Assembly (NCBI GenBank): GCA_020847375.1
Contig: JADLCB010000003.1
Location: forward strand, 1 to 64,000
Reading direction: 5' to 3'
DNA: 64,000 nucleotides
Origin: Phycisphaerales bacterium
GTDB lineage: Bacteria > Planctomycetota > Phycisphaerae > Tepidisphaerales > Tepidisphaeraceae
The notes under the pieces are model-generated. The model had not been told where the DNA came from. It ran no database searches and saw only the letters and a list, made by a program, of their open reading frames with translations. This document shows, piece after piece, positions 35,115-44,772 of the stretch. How positions within the stretch are numbered: the stretch's first letter is position 1; the number at the start of each line of letters is the position of its first letter. Made by a program: the position numbers and the translations under genes.

Positions 35115-35126
35115 TCGGTCAATTCT

Positions 35127-36560
35127 TCAGACTTGATTGCTCTGGCCGATATCCAACTGATATTTGCGCATCTTCTTATAGAGCGTTGTACGATTGATAT
35201 CCAACTCATCAGCGGTCGCCTGACGATTCCAACTGTTGCGCACCAGCGCCGCCTCGATGATCCGGCGTTCAGGGATCTCCAGCGCCTGTTGCAGCGGCAT
35301 CGGGGCCAGCAGTTCATCGCTGGCTGCACTGCCACTCTCGCGGCCGCCGACAACGGCTGAACTTGAACCATAACGCAGAGTCTCCGGCAGATCATCCAGC
35401 TCAATCTGACGCGAGCGACTCAACACAACCGCGTGCTCCACCGCGTTTTCCAGCTCACGCACATTGCCCGGCCAGTCGTAGCGTCGCATGGCAGCCATGG
35501 CTTCATCGCTGAAACCTGTCACACTCCGGTTCATCTCCTTGACCAACCGTTTGAGAAACATGCCCGCCAGCAACGGAATATCCCCCATGCGCTCGCGCAG
35601 CGACGGCAGTTTGATCTGCACGACATTGATCCGGTAATAGAGGTCCTGGCGAAACTTCCCTTCGCTAACCAACTGGCGCAGATCGGCGTTGCTGGCCAGA
35701 ATCACGCGCACATCAACCGTCTGGGTCTGGGTTGAACCGACCGGTTCAAACGCCCGTTCCTGCAACACGCGCAACAATTTGACCTGCATCGATGGTGGAG
35801 CGGAATTAATCTCGTCAAGAAACAGCGTGCCGCCATTGGCTGCCAGAAACCGCCCGGGTTTGTCCGCAATCGCGCCGGTGAACGCCCCTTTGACATGGCC
35901 GAACAATTCCGATTCCAGCAGCGCCTCGGGCAATGCCCCGCAACTGATTTCCACAAAGGGCTGACCCCGCCGCGATGAACGATGATGAATGGTGCGGGCA
36001 ATGAGACTCTTGCCTGTCCCCGATTCACCGTTCATCAGCACCGTCGTGCGCGAATCGGCCACTGCATCCGCCAGCTCAAACACTTTCAGCATCTTGTGAT
36101 CATGGCCCACAATGCTGTCATTGCCGAAACGCATATCAAGCTGCTGGCGCAGCGTCTGGTTTTCAAACAACAGCGCCTGCTGACGGGCGGCTTTTTCCAC
36201 CACCACGCGGATTTCTTCATCAACAATCGGTTTGGTCAGATAATCAAACGCCCCGTTTTTGGTCGCTTCAACCGCTCCTTCGATTGATCCATATCCGGTA
36301 ATCACAATCACCACCGTCTGGGCAAAACGCTGCTTGATCTCGCGCAAGAATTCGATTGGTTTAACCCCCGGCAGGTTGATATCCGTCAGCAGCAGATCAA
36401 CCGGGCTTGCTTCCATCATCGCCATGACCGTGCGCGGATCGTCGCTGGTGCGCACGTCATAACCCTCGCGACGCAAGAACTGTCCCAACGATTGCAGAAC
36501 AATCCGGTCTTCGTCCAGAATCAAAAGCCGAGGGGCGGGGGTATTATTTATTTGCAGCAT
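35127..36560 (-). CDS. Sigma-54-dependent response regulator (NtrC family)
   Basis: Transcription activator of 477 residues with the usual order: receiver domain (about 10-125, phospho-acceptor Asp in DLLLTDINLPG, Lys in DYLTKPI), AAA+ domain (about 140-370; Walker A GESGTGKS, sigma-54 contact loop GAFTGA, Walker B LFLDEI, arginine-finger region YDWPGNVRELEN) and a C-terminal Fis-type helix-turn-helix (ATADELDINRTTLYKKMRKY). All key residues are intact, so phosphorylation-controlled activation of sigma-54 promoters is expected. No partner histidine kinase lies nearby. ATG at 36560 is preferred to a TTG at 36575. Confidence 0.92.
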   Translation of the reverse strand: MLQINNTPAPRLLILDEDRIVLQSLGQFLRREGYDVRTSDDPRTVMAMMEASPVDLLLTDINLPGVKPIEFLREIKQRFAQTVVIVITGYGSIEGAVEATKNGAFDYLTKPIVDEEIRVVVEKAARQQALLFENQTLRQQLDMRFGNDSIVGHDHKMLKVFELADAVADSRTTVLMNGESGTGKSLIARTIHHRSSRRGQPFVEISCGALPEALLESELFGHVKGAFTGAIADKPGRFLAANGGTLFLDEINSAPPSMQVKLLRVLQERAFEPVGSTQTQTVDVRVILASNADLRQLVSEGKFRQDLYYRINVVQIKLPSLRERMGDIPLLAGMFLKRLVKEMNRSVTGFSDEAMAAMRRYDWPGNVRELENAVEHAVVLSRSRQIELDDLPETLRYGSSSAVVGGRESGSAASDELLAPMPLQQALEIPERRIIEAALVRNSWNRQATADELDINRTTLYKKMRKYQLDIGQSNQV

Positions 36561-36840
36561 CCGATAATGTCCCAACTGAAAGCCCGATGTATTGCCGACA
36601 GGACAAACTGTGGCCTGGCGACAACACGCATGTCTGCTTTTTTCATCGGCATCCCAGCGTGTTGACGCGAATCAACATCGTCTCGACCCCAATTTTGTTC
36701 TGTTTTCAACCCGCACAATGATGAATTTGTGCCGATAATGACGTTTATAGAGGCTGCAACATATCGACACCTGATGAAGTGCTGGTTACATTACCCCACT
36801 TCTCTGTTTGCTGATTTGATTGATTAACGGAGCCAAATCC

Positions 36841-37947
36841 ATGCGAATCGGTGTGCCCAAGGAAATAAAATCGGACGAATATCGCGTCAGCCTCATGCCC
36901 GTCGGCGCTGAGGCATTAATCCATGCTGGCCATGAAGTTGTGATCGAAACACAAGCTGGCGCAGGCAGCGGATTTGCCGATGCCGATTACGCCGCCGTCG
37001 GTGCCAAACTGGTTGACACCCATGAACTGGCGATTCGCGACTGCGACCTGATCCTCAAAGTCAAAGAACCAATGCCCGAAGAAATCGGCCTGTTTCGTCC
37101 CGGACAGGTCGTCTTCACCTATTTCCATTTTGCCGCTGACAGCACCCTGACCCAGGCGTGTCTGGAAAGTGGCATCACCGCCATCGCGTACGAAACGATC
37201 AAGGATAAAAATGGCCACCTGCCGCTGTTGACCCCCATGAGCGAAATCGCCGGACGCATGTCGATTCAGGCGGGCGCCAAATTTCTGGAAAAACCCCACA
37301 ACGGCCGCGGGATTCTTTTAGGCGGCGTGCCGGGTGTCGCACCGGCGACCGTCGTCATCATCGGTGCCGGCGTCGTCGGAACCAATGCAGCCATCATCGC
37401 CGCCGGGTTTGATGCCCGCGTGGTGCTCATGGATACCAACCTCGACCGCCTGCGCTATCTTGATCAGATCATGCCGGCCAATGTTGATACCATTTTCAGC
37501 GATCCACATACGCTGCGCGAATATCTGGTTCAGGCTGATCTGGTCGTCGGCGCGGTACTGATTCCCGGTGCCAAAGCGCCGCGGCTGGTGACGCGCGAAC
37601 ATCTCAAGCAGATGAAAGATGGAGCGGTCATCGTCGATGTCGCCATCGATCAGGGTGGCTGCGTCGAAACCAGCCGCCCCACCACCCATCATCAACCCAC
37701 GTTCGTCGTCGAAGGCGTCATTCATTACTGTGTGACCAACATGCCCGGCGCGGTAGGTCGCACCAGTACCATCGCCCTGTGCAACGCCACCCTCCCCTAC
37801 GCCCTGAAAATTGCCAATCTCGGTTATGAAAAAGCTGCTGCGGCTGATCCGGGTCTGGGCGAAGGGATCAATCTTGTCGCCGGCCGGGTCACCAACTCCG
37901 CCGTCGCCCAGAGTCTGCACATGCAGTATCAGGCGCTGCGCAAATAA
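36841..37947 (+). CDS. ald: Alanine dehydrogenase
   Basis: NAD-dependent oxidative deamination of L-alanine to pyruvate and ammonia, or the reverse. From ATG 36841 (GGAG 8 bases upstream) the product is 368 residues, typical length. Marks: MRIGVPKEIKSDEYRVSLMP with the substrate-binding Arg15, ILKVKEPMPEE with Lys74-type and Glu residues, and the NAD loop VVIIGAGVVGTNAA. The C-terminal VVDVAIDQGGCVETSRPTTH and YCVTNMPGAVGRTST segments complete the active site. It is divergent from the sigma-54 activator across a 280-base gap containing a TGTTGA-N6-TCAACA repeat. Confidence 0.94.
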   Translation: MRIGVPKEIKSDEYRVSLMPVGAEALIHAGHEVVIETQAGAGSGFADADYAAVGAKLVDTHELAIRDCDLILKVKEPMPEEIGLFRPGQVVFTYFHFAADSTLTQACLESGITAIAYETIKDKNGHLPLLTPMSEIAGRMSIQAGAKFLEKPHNGRGILLGGVPGVAPATVVIIGAGVVGTNAAIIAAGFDARVVLMDTNLDRLRYLDQIMPANVDTIFSDPHTLREYLVQADLVVGAVLIPGAKAPRLVTREHLKQMKDGAVIVDVAIDQGGCVETSRPTTHHQPTFVVEGVIHYCVTNMPGAVGRTSTIALCNATLPYALKIANLGYEKAAAADPGLGEGINLVAGRVTNSAVAQSLHMQYQALRK

Positions 37948-37981
37948 TCCCCAGCCGTGCTCCAGCAATAACCCTGCTGCA

Positions 37982-37990
37982 TTATCGGAC
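37982..37990 (+). repeat. Intergenic motif TTATCGGAC, copy 4
   Basis: Exact copy (ATTATCGGAC from 37981) in the gap after ald, 122 bases upstream of the second PilZ gene and in the same direction. Confidence 0.5.
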
Positions 37991-38111
37991 GTGCGCCAAA
38001 GGCTGAACGATTTGCCCCCGCCGCCAATCAATTGTACGTCCTGATAGTGCCGCCGTCTGGCTGACTTAATGGCCAGGTGCGCCGGCGCGACCATTCGCCG
38101 CGGTTGGAGCA

Positions 38112-38513
38112 ATGAATATCAGCGTAAATCAATTTCCCGATCTGGCGCCGGCGCAGCGCAAGGAAGTCGAATTCGTCATGTCGGCGCTGGATGTCGCCAG
38201 CTATCACCCCGAACGGCGCCGGCATCGGCGTCAGCCGTACCGGGTTCGGGCAGTTCTGCACCTGTTCAGCCAGGTTGAAGGAACAGACCCCATCGAAATA
38301 TTCAGCCGCGATGTTACCCGCCGAAGCATGGGGTTCATCACGCGCACCCGATTATCACTGGGTTATGGCGGCGTGGTGGAGCTGCCCCGGCCCAACGGGG
38401 AAATAATCACCATCGCCTGCACCTTGCTGCGCTGCCGACAGATTAACGGGCACTGGTTTGAAGGCGCGGTGCATTTCAACCGTCCCCAGGCTGAATTTAA
38501 TTTCTATGACTGA
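38112..38513 (+). CDS. PilZ-like domain protein
   Basis: A 133-residue protein with TTGGAG 2 bases before its ATG. The Arg-rich segment HPERRRHRRQPYRVRAVL begins the domain. The usual D-x-S-x-x-G motif appears as SRDVTRRSMGFITRT, in which Arg-Arg replaces part of the classical sequence, so c-di-GMP binding is less sure than for the PilZ protein at 16847. It continues through GYGGVVELPRPNGE to GHWFEGAVHF. The last 10 bases overlap the end of the convergent PIN/TRAM gene. No output domain. Confidence 0.75.
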   Translation: MNISVNQFPDLAPAQRKEVEFVMSALDVASYHPERRRHRRQPYRVRAVLHLFSQVEGTDPIEIFSRDVTRRSMGFITRTRLSLGYGGVVELPRPNGEIITIACTLLRCRQINGHWFEGAVHFNRPQAEFNFYD

Positions 38514-39631
38514 TGCTTGCCGCCCTCGCTGCTGTCTCCTGCACTGCGCGAGCGGACGGGCGGGCTGGTCTTATCGTTTTCCAATCGTCCGAAAATCATC
38601 CGACCAGCGCTGGTTTGCAACATACTGGTCACGACGAAGTTCACTTCTTCGTTGAGATGTCCCCGGCCCTGCTCAACCACAACCATCGTACCGTCTTCCA
38701 GATACCCAACACCCTGTCCCGGCCCTTCGCCGGGCTTGAGCAGTGTCACTTTGAGATATTCGCCCGGCAGGACCACCGGTTTGAGTGCCGCCGCCAGATC
38801 ATTGACATTGATCACTTCCACGCCGCGCAACTGAGCGACCTTGTTCAGATTGAAATCCTGCGTCACCACCCGCGCCCCCAGATGCAACGCCAGCCCCATC
38901 AAAAGCTGATCCACTTCCGCTGTCTGACGGGAGTCGGTGGCGGAGGAATCATACTGAATGACATCGATCCGCGGATCATCCTGCAATTTCGCCAGCACAT
39001 CCAATCCGCGCCGGCCCCGCGCCCGTTTGAGTTTGTCAGAACTATCCGCAATCTGTTGTAATTCACGCAGTACAAAACGGGGCACAATCAATCGATTCTG
39101 GAAAACACCGATTCGGGCAATGTCGTAAACCCGCCCATCCACCAGGGCGCTGGTGTCCAGCAAAATGGGTTGAACCCCCTTGGTCTGCTTGGCAAATTCC
39201 ACGTACGGTATGACAAAACGAAAATCATCCTTGGTCTGAAGGATAAAACTGACGGATAGATAGCACGTTGTCGTACCGATCAGCATGTTGACGAACCGCG
39301 CAATGGCATCGCGCTGCACCGCCAGAATATCCATCCCGCGCGCATCGAGTTGCGGAGTGACGAACTGCTCCATCAGCAAATTGACGACAAAACTCAGGGC
39401 GTACGCAATTAAAATGCCGACCGCCAGCCCGAAAAACACGCCTGAAATCACCGCCAGTTTTTTTCGCGGTGAAAGAATATCGACGCAGACGATCAACACC
39501 CCCACCGCCAGCGCCACCGCCATCGCCATCCAGGTGTACGAATCACCCCACATGTTCGTTTGGGTGGCGTAAAAATACCCCACCGCTGAAATCAGCAGCA
39601 CGAACAAGGCTCGGACAATGATTAAAATCAT
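38504..39631 (-). CDS. PIN/TRAM-domain membrane protein (YacL-like)
   Basis: A 375-residue protein. Four predicted membrane helices fill residues 1-125. A PIN nuclease domain follows, starting with ILLDTSALVDGRVYDIA and containing the acidic residues of the active site (Asp in LDTS, TAEVDQLL, VVTQDFNLNKVAQ). A TRAM RNA-binding domain lies near the C-terminus (PGEGPGQGVGYLEDGTMVVVEQG). This is the layout of B. subtilis YacL. It should be a membrane-tethered RNase of unknown target. The C-terminal 25 residues are Ser/Arg-rich. It overlaps the PilZ-like gene by 10 bases at the 3' ends. Confidence 0.9.
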   Translation of the reverse strand: MILIIVRALFVLLISAVGYFYATQTNMWGDSYTWMAMAVALAVGVLIVCVDILSPRKKLAVISGVFFGLAVGILIAYALSFVVNLLMEQFVTPQLDARGMDILAVQRDAIARFVNMLIGTTTCYLSVSFILQTKDDFRFVIPYVEFAKQTKGVQPILLDTSALVDGRVYDIARIGVFQNRLIVPRFVLRELQQIADSSDKLKRARGRRGLDVLAKLQDDPRIDVIQYDSSATDSRQTAEVDQLLMGLALHLGARVVTQDFNLNKVAQLRGVEVINVNDLAAALKPVVLPGEYLKVTLLKPGEGPGQGVGYLEDGTMVVVEQGRGHLNEEVNFVVTSMLQTSAGRMIFGRLENDKTSPPVRSRSAGDSSEGGKHQS

Positions 39632-39819
39632 GAGCGATATCCCGATGGGGTTACTGGCTTGGCCGTCATTTTAGAAAATTACCAGCCACTTGACCACCAC
39701 TGAATATTTTTCCTTGTTGTCAATCAGCCATTTGATCTTTCCTGCTGATTCATTGCGGTAATCCTCCGCCGGTCGTTGCCAGCAACCGCGTCGGTGCGTA
39801 TGATCCCCGTTGATCGCTC

Positions 39820-39892
39820 GGGGCGTTAGCTCAATTGGGAGAGCGCCGCGTTTGCAACGCGGAGGTTACCGGTTCGATCCCGGTACGCTCCA
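39820..39892 (+). tRNA. tRNA-Ala, anticodon TGC
   Basis: A cloverleaf of 73 bases: acceptor GGGGCGT with ACGCTCC (G3-U70 present), D arm GCTC/GAGC, anticodon stem CCGCG/CGCGG with loop TTTGCAA (anticodon TGC) and T arm ACCGG-TTCGATC-CCGGT. The CCA end is not encoded. It is free-standing, not in an rRNA spacer. Confidence 0.95.
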
Positions 39893-39917
39893 TTTAATCC
39901 CCAGCCACCCGAATGGT

Positions 39918-40157
39918 TCAGCCTTTTTTAACCGGTGGCCCGGCTGCCGGCTTGCCCGGTGCCGTCAAATAATGCAGCAGACCATTATGACGCTCCGCTT
40001 CCGCCGGGCTGACATGGCGCAAAACCGCCCACGCCTGCCCGGCATAGGTACACGCTTCATCGGCGCGACCGGCATCGGCCAGTTCACGCAAAGCCTTGAT
40101 GAACAACTTGTTTAACTCTTTCAGCGGTTCGGTCGGCGTTGCCGGCGTATCGGTCAT
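39918..40157 (-). CDS. Small hypothetical protein (79 aa)
   Basis: The ATG has GGGAG 7 bases upstream. The product is Ala-rich and helical (LKELNKLFIKALRELADAGRADEACTYAGQAW would form two helices of a TPR-like hairpin) with a Pro/Gly/Lys tail. No signal peptide or membrane segment. No family recognised; a single TPR-like unit is the closest description. Confidence 0.55.
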   Translation of the reverse strand: MTDTPATPTEPLKELNKLFIKALRELADAGRADEACTYAGQAWAVLRHVSPAEAERHNGLLHYLTAPGKPAAGPPVKKG

Positions 40158-40226
40158 TCTTCAACTCCCTTAAATAAGCATATTTTGTAAATCCGGCCTC
40201 ATTATAGGCAACAAAAGAATCGGACG

Positions 40227-42311
40227 ATGATGTTGACGTACTCATCCAGTACGATAGCGTATTGGCTGTCACGAACATGGCGGCTTTCGCAAGTGGTAAA
40301 GAAATTGAGTTCGGTTGTCCGTCAAGAAAACGACTTGTCCACCCGCAGCGCCTCGGCCCAAACGGTGCCGTTGTCCAATGGACAATTATTTCGTTGGATG
40401 CTCCGGTTTCTCAAACCGGTCAAAGGATACGCCTTCATCGGCTGCCTGCTGGTCATCGGTTTCGTGACCATCGAAGTGCTGCTGGTCAATCAGGTCGGGC
40501 GGGCGATTGACGAAATCCAGCTTGTCCGCAACGTCCAAGCCGGCGGTAATCACGGATTCTGGTCATGGTTGATGCACCCGACAACAGATTTATTGCCGTT
40601 GCGCAATACCAATCTGGTTCTGATCGGGCTGGTGCTTGGTCTGGGGCTTCTCCGTTATCTGCGTGAAATCAACGGCACTTCGCTGACCATGGAGATGCTC
40701 TTTTACCTGCGTCAGGCGGTGTACGACAAGCTGCAGCGTGTCGGCTTCAGCTTTCATGACCGTATCTCATCGGGGCAGTTGATCAATCGGGCGCTGTCTG
40801 ATCTGGGATATGTCCGCCTCTTTGCGCAAAATGCGCTGCTGACCACTCTGGAAATCTCGCTGACCGTCGGCGGTTATATCATTCTGCTGCTGTTCAAGAG
40901 CTGGTGGGTGGCGCTGCTGGCGCTGGCGCCACTGCCCATCTGGACGTTTTATATCCTGCGTTTCAGCCGAAAAATTCAACCGCTCCAGCGCGCCACGATG
41001 GAGGCTGAGGATCGCAACGTCAGCATCATCACGGAAAACATCGCCGGCGTGCACGTCGTCAAAGCCTTCGCGACGCAGGATCTGGAGATCCGTAAATACA
41101 ATCGCAACGCCGATCTGTTTCAGGCCCGGATCCTCAAGCGCATCCGCATGTTTGCCAACTTCACGCCGGTTGTTCAGGGCATTTCCAACGCCTCGCATCT
41201 GACGTTGTTTCTGGCCGTGGGCATTCTGGTCATCCGCGGCACACTGCAACCCGGCGATTTTCTCGTATTGGCTGCCGCCATGGGCAGCATCCTGGCCAAA
41301 CTGCAACAGGTCTCGGCGCTCAACGAACAATACCAGGCGGCCATCGTCTCGGCTCGCCGCCTGCATGAAGTATTACACGCCCCGCCCAGCGTTCCCGAAC
41401 GGGACGATGCTGTTGATCTGCCCGTCGGTGGCGGCGCTGTGCGGTTTGATCATGTCACGTTCGGCTACGACCCAAATGTGCCTGTGCTCAAGGACATCAG
41501 CTTTTCGGTGGCCCCGGGTTCAACGGTCGCGATTGTCGGACCAACCGGCGCGGGCAAAAGCACGCTGGTGGGCCTGATCGCGCGCTTCTACGACCCCCAG
41601 CAGGGGAGCATCTCCATCGACAACGTGGATCTGCGCGATCTGAAGCTGGCCAGCCTGCGCACCAGCGTCGCGTACACGTTTCAGGAGATTTATCTGTTCA
41701 GCGACACCGTGGCCAACAACATCAGCTATGGTCGCCCGCAGATTAAAGGTGGCGAAGTCGAAGCCGCGGCCCGGCTGGCTCAGGCACATGAATTCATCAT
41801 GGAGCTGCCGCGTAAATATGACACCATACTGGGCGAACGCGGTGCCTCCCTTTCCGGTGGTCAGCGCCAGCGTCTGGCCATCGCCCGCGCCATTTTGGCC
41901 AATCCCCGCATCCTGGTCCTGGATGATGCCACCGCCGCCGTCGATCCTGAAACCGATGACCTGATCCGTCGCGGCATGCGCTTTGTCATGTACGGACGCA
42001 CTACGTTCACCATCGCCCACCGCATCAGCACGGTGAAAAGCGCCGATCTGGTACTGGTTCTGGAACATGGAAAAATTTCCCAGATGGGCACGCACGATCA
42101 GTTGATCCAGCGCCCCGGCCACTACCGCGATATTGCCGTGGCGCAATTGCACGGCGGTCGTGCGGATACAGAATCTCCTTCGCACATGGATCGTATGACC
42201 CATGGCGCAATACCCGCCAAACCGGTGCCCGCCCCGGAACTAGCCGGCCAGGGACAGACCGTTCACAGCCCCACTGACGCACCCAACCTGGATCCGCGAG
42301 GGCATCATTGA
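40227..42311 (+). CDS. ABC exporter half-transporter 1 (permease-ATPase)
   Basis: Type IV (B-family) ABC exporter of 694 residues. Six membrane helices (about 55-350) precede the nucleotide-binding domain. Walker A is GPTGAGKST, signature LSGGQRQRLAIARA (canonical), H-loop TIAHRIST. Walker B is ILVLDDATAAVD, in which Asp replaces the catalytic Glu. The partner gene starts in the stop codon (TGATG), and its signature is degenerate, so the two should form a heterodimer with one weak ATP site. The substrate is unknown; drugs, lipids or peptides are all possible. The start is uncertain: no ribosome binding site is seen at 40227. The C-terminal 60 residues are a Pro/His-rich tail. Confidence 0.88.
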   Translation: MMLTYSSSTIAYWLSRTWRLSQVVKKLSSVVRQENDLSTRSASAQTVPLSNGQLFRWMLRFLKPVKGYAFIGCLLVIGFVTIEVLLVNQVGRAIDEIQLVRNVQAGGNHGFWSWLMHPTTDLLPLRNTNLVLIGLVLGLGLLRYLREINGTSLTMEMLFYLRQAVYDKLQRVGFSFHDRISSGQLINRALSDLGYVRLFAQNALLTTLEISLTVGGYIILLLFKSWWVALLALAPLPIWTFYILRFSRKIQPLQRATMEAEDRNVSIITENIAGVHVVKAFATQDLEIRKYNRNADLFQARILKRIRMFANFTPVVQGISNASHLTLFLAVGILVIRGTLQPGDFLVLAAAMGSILAKLQQVSALNEQYQAAIVSARRLHEVLHAPPSVPERDDAVDLPVGGGAVRFDHVTFGYDPNVPVLKDISFSVAPGSTVAIVGPTGAGKSTLVGLIARFYDPQQGSISIDNVDLRDLKLASLRTSVAYTFQEIYLFSDTVANNISYGRPQIKGGEVEAAARLAQAHEFIMELPRKYDTILGERGASLSGGQRQRLAIARAILANPRILVLDDATAAVDPETDDLIRRGMRFVMYGRTTFTIAHRISTVKSADLVLVLEHGKISQMGTHDQLIQRPGHYRDIAVAQLHGGRADTESPSHMDRMTHGAIPAKPVPAPELAGQGQTVHSPTDAPNLDPRGHH

Positions 42312-44293
42312 TGAAAACCTCGCTCTGGAAACTTCTATTCGGCAAGCTGGAAATGCCCGGCGCTAAATCCTCCGGCTCGGGGGCTGAAGGTGGCGGGGAA
42401 GACATACGCTATCGACCGCTGGAATGGCCACTCATTCGTCAATTATTCAGCCAGCTTCGTCCCTACCGCTGGTTCTTTGCTGGTGGATTGGTGACGGGCA
42501 TCATCGGTGAAGGGCTGAACCTGCTGGGACCGCAGTTCATCCGCACGCTGATCAATTTTGTCACTTCATTTCGTGACCAGGCAGGCTCGGCTGACCCGGA
42601 TTCATCGTCGATGACCTCCAGCAGCCTGATCCTGCGCATCGCCTCGAGTCTGGCCGGCTGGGCGGGATATACGCACGCGGACACCCGGCAATCGTCAGCC
42701 ATCGCGATTGTTGTGGCAATCATCGTCATGATGGCAGCAGTCATCACCTGCACGCTCATCGCCCGCCGCTTCACGATTCTGATCATGGCCGGGGCTGGCG
42801 AAAATGTGCAGTTCAGCATCCGCAAAAGAATCTTCGCCCAGTTGCAGCGCCTGTCGATGAGCTACTACGACAAGACCCAGCTCGGGCGCATCATCAGCCG
42901 ATGCACCAGTGATGTGAACAGCCTGCGCGAAGTGAACGTCTGGGCGATTCATAACGTGGTCATCTGGACGCTGCAGTTGAGCATCGCCGTGATCATGCTC
43001 TGGTTGACAGACTGGCGCTTGTTTGTTTCGGTCGCCTGGCTGGGCCCGATCATCTATTTCCTCAATGAACGATTCCGCCGCCGCCTGGGGTCGGCGTGGC
43101 AGATTACGCGCGAAGGGTTTACGCGCGTCAGCACCAATCTGGCGGAAAACATCACCGGCGCCCGCGAAGTCATCGCTTTCAACCGGCAGGAGCCGAACCT
43201 CAGCACCTTCAATTCGCTGCAGGAGATCAACACCGACAACAACCTTGTCGCCGGCAAAATCAACGGTGCCTATAACGTCCTGCTGCTGGCATTCAGTTAT
43301 GCCGGCAAGGTGATTATCCTTACTTATGGCGCTTACCTGATCGCCACGCGCCCGCCCAGTGCCGCCGGAGCCATCACCATCGGTGCGGTGGTTCAGGCCT
43401 TTTTATACTGGGATTTTTTCATGGGGCCGATCGTCGCATTCGGCAATTTCAGCAACGTGCTGATGCAGGCGATGGCGGGCGCCGAACGGGTCTTCGCCCT
43501 GCTGGATCTTCAACCACAGGTCAAAGATCTGCCCGACGCCAGTCCCCTGCCCCGCATCGAGGGTCGCGTCACCTTCGATCATGTCACGTTCGGTTACGAC
43601 CCGCAGCGACCGATCCTGCACGATATTAATTTTGAAGTTCAGCCCGGTCAGACCATGGCACTGGTCGGCCATACCGGATCAGGCAAGAGCAGCATCATCT
43701 CCCTGATCTCGCGTTTTTATCAACCGCAACAGGGCCGGATTTTGGTTGACGGCCACGATATCCGCCAGGTACAGGGGGCCACCCTGAACCGCCAGACCGG
43801 ATTGGTACTGCAGGTTAATTATCTGTTCACCGGCAGCGTGATGGATAACATCCGTTACGGCAAAACCGACGCCAGTCCCGAAGATGTCATCCGCGCCGCT
43901 CATGAGCTGGGCACATACGATACGATCATGTCGCTGCAGGATGGTTTTGAAACCGAAGTCGGCGAACGCGGCGCCAACATGAGCCTGGGCCAGCGCCAGT
44001 TGATCTGTTTCACGCGCGCTTATCTGGCGGATTCGCGCATTTTCATGCTCGATGAAGCGACCAGCAGCGTTGACACCTCGACCGAACTGATCGTCCAGCG
44101 CTCGTTGGAAAAGCTATTGCAGGGGCGTACGACGTTCATCGTGGCCCACCGCCTCAGCACGATCATGCGCGCCGATCAGATTCTGGTGATCGACCACGGA
44201 CATATCGTGGAGCGCGGCACGCATGAGCAGCTTGTGGCTGCTGGTGGCACCTACGCCGGTTTGTACGAACGATTCGTCAAGCAATCCGCTTGA
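42311..44293 (+). CDS. ABC exporter half-transporter 2 (permease-ATPase)
   Basis: Second half of the heterodimeric exporter, 660 residues. Its ATG shares a base with the stop of the upstream gene, so translation is coupled. Six membrane helices lie between about 55 and 360, the first pair separated by a longer periplasmic loop (about 95-125, Ser-rich). Nucleotide-binding domain: Walker A GHTGSGKSS, Walker B IFMLDEATSSVD with the catalytic Glu present, H-loop VAHRLST. The signature is MSLGQRQ instead of LSGGQ. This is the mirror of the partner's defect. Confidence 0.88.
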   Translation: MKTSLWKLLFGKLEMPGAKSSGSGAEGGGEDIRYRPLEWPLIRQLFSQLRPYRWFFAGGLVTGIIGEGLNLLGPQFIRTLINFVTSFRDQAGSADPDSSSMTSSSLILRIASSLAGWAGYTHADTRQSSAIAIVVAIIVMMAAVITCTLIARRFTILIMAGAGENVQFSIRKRIFAQLQRLSMSYYDKTQLGRIISRCTSDVNSLREVNVWAIHNVVIWTLQLSIAVIMLWLTDWRLFVSVAWLGPIIYFLNERFRRRLGSAWQITREGFTRVSTNLAENITGAREVIAFNRQEPNLSTFNSLQEINTDNNLVAGKINGAYNVLLLAFSYAGKVIILTYGAYLIATRPPSAAGAITIGAVVQAFLYWDFFMGPIVAFGNFSNVLMQAMAGAERVFALLDLQPQVKDLPDASPLPRIEGRVTFDHVTFGYDPQRPILHDINFEVQPGQTMALVGHTGSGKSSIISLISRFYQPQQGRILVDGHDIRQVQGATLNRQTGLVLQVNYLFTGSVMDNIRYGKTDASPEDVIRAAHELGTYDTIMSLQDGFETEVGERGANMSLGQRQLICFTRAYLADSRIFMLDEATSSVDTSTELIVQRSLEKLLQGRTTFIVAHRLSTIMRADQILVIDHGHIVERGTHEQLVAAGGTYAGLYERFVKQSA

Positions 44294-44390
44294 AATCCCG
44301 CCACTTTTCTGACTTGATCGGGCGGGACGCCGTTGATGGGATGGGCTGCGTTTTTACAGCCGCCAGTGGACCTGTACCGATAACAAAACC

Positions 44391-44738
44391 ATGCTCGAGC
44401 GCTTTTTACTGTTGATCTGCGCACTACTGCTGGTGGGCTGCACCGCCCCGCAGCCCAAGGCGTCGATCAGCGACCCCGACGCCTCCGTCAAGATTCGCGG
44501 TATCCGCGGCAGCGTGCATCAACATGACCAGGCGACACTGGAGCAATTGGTGGCTGATTTGGACAGCGATGACGCCGCCGTGCGTTTTTACAGCATCGAA
44601 GCGCTGCAGCGCATCACCGGCCAGACGATGGATTATCGCTATTATGATGACTCATTGGCCCGTCAACCCGCCATTCAGCGCTGGCAGCAATGGCTGAGCC
44701 AACAATCGCAGACTGAGACGACCCAACCCGCCGACTAA
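44391..44738 (+). CDS. Small lipoprotein with HEAT-like repeat
   Basis: A 115-residue predicted lipoprotein: signal MLERFLLLICALLLVGC with lipobox, so it is anchored at Cys17. The body has one HEAT/PBS-lyase-like unit (LEQLVADLDSDDAAVRFYSIEALQRITGQ) and then a Tyr-rich segment, DYRYYDDSLARQPAIQRWQQW. Similar short exported proteins that test whether one repeat unit changes are common in planctomycetes, but no function is known. It lies 98 bases after the ABC exporter genes on the same strand. Confidence 0.7.
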   Translation: MLERFLLLICALLLVGCTAPQPKASISDPDASVKIRGIRGSVHQHDQATLEQLVADLDSDDAAVRFYSIEALQRITGQTMDYRYYDDSLARQPAIQRWQQWLSQQSQTETTQPAD

Positions 44739-44772
44739 CCATCGGCGTTCATTCAGAGTCTCTCACGATCAT

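Noticed and set aside
44296..44327. TCCCGCC/GGCGGGA inverted repeat after the ABC exporter as a terminator
   Set aside because: The loop is 18 bases and no T run follows, so it lacks the features of an intrinsic terminator.
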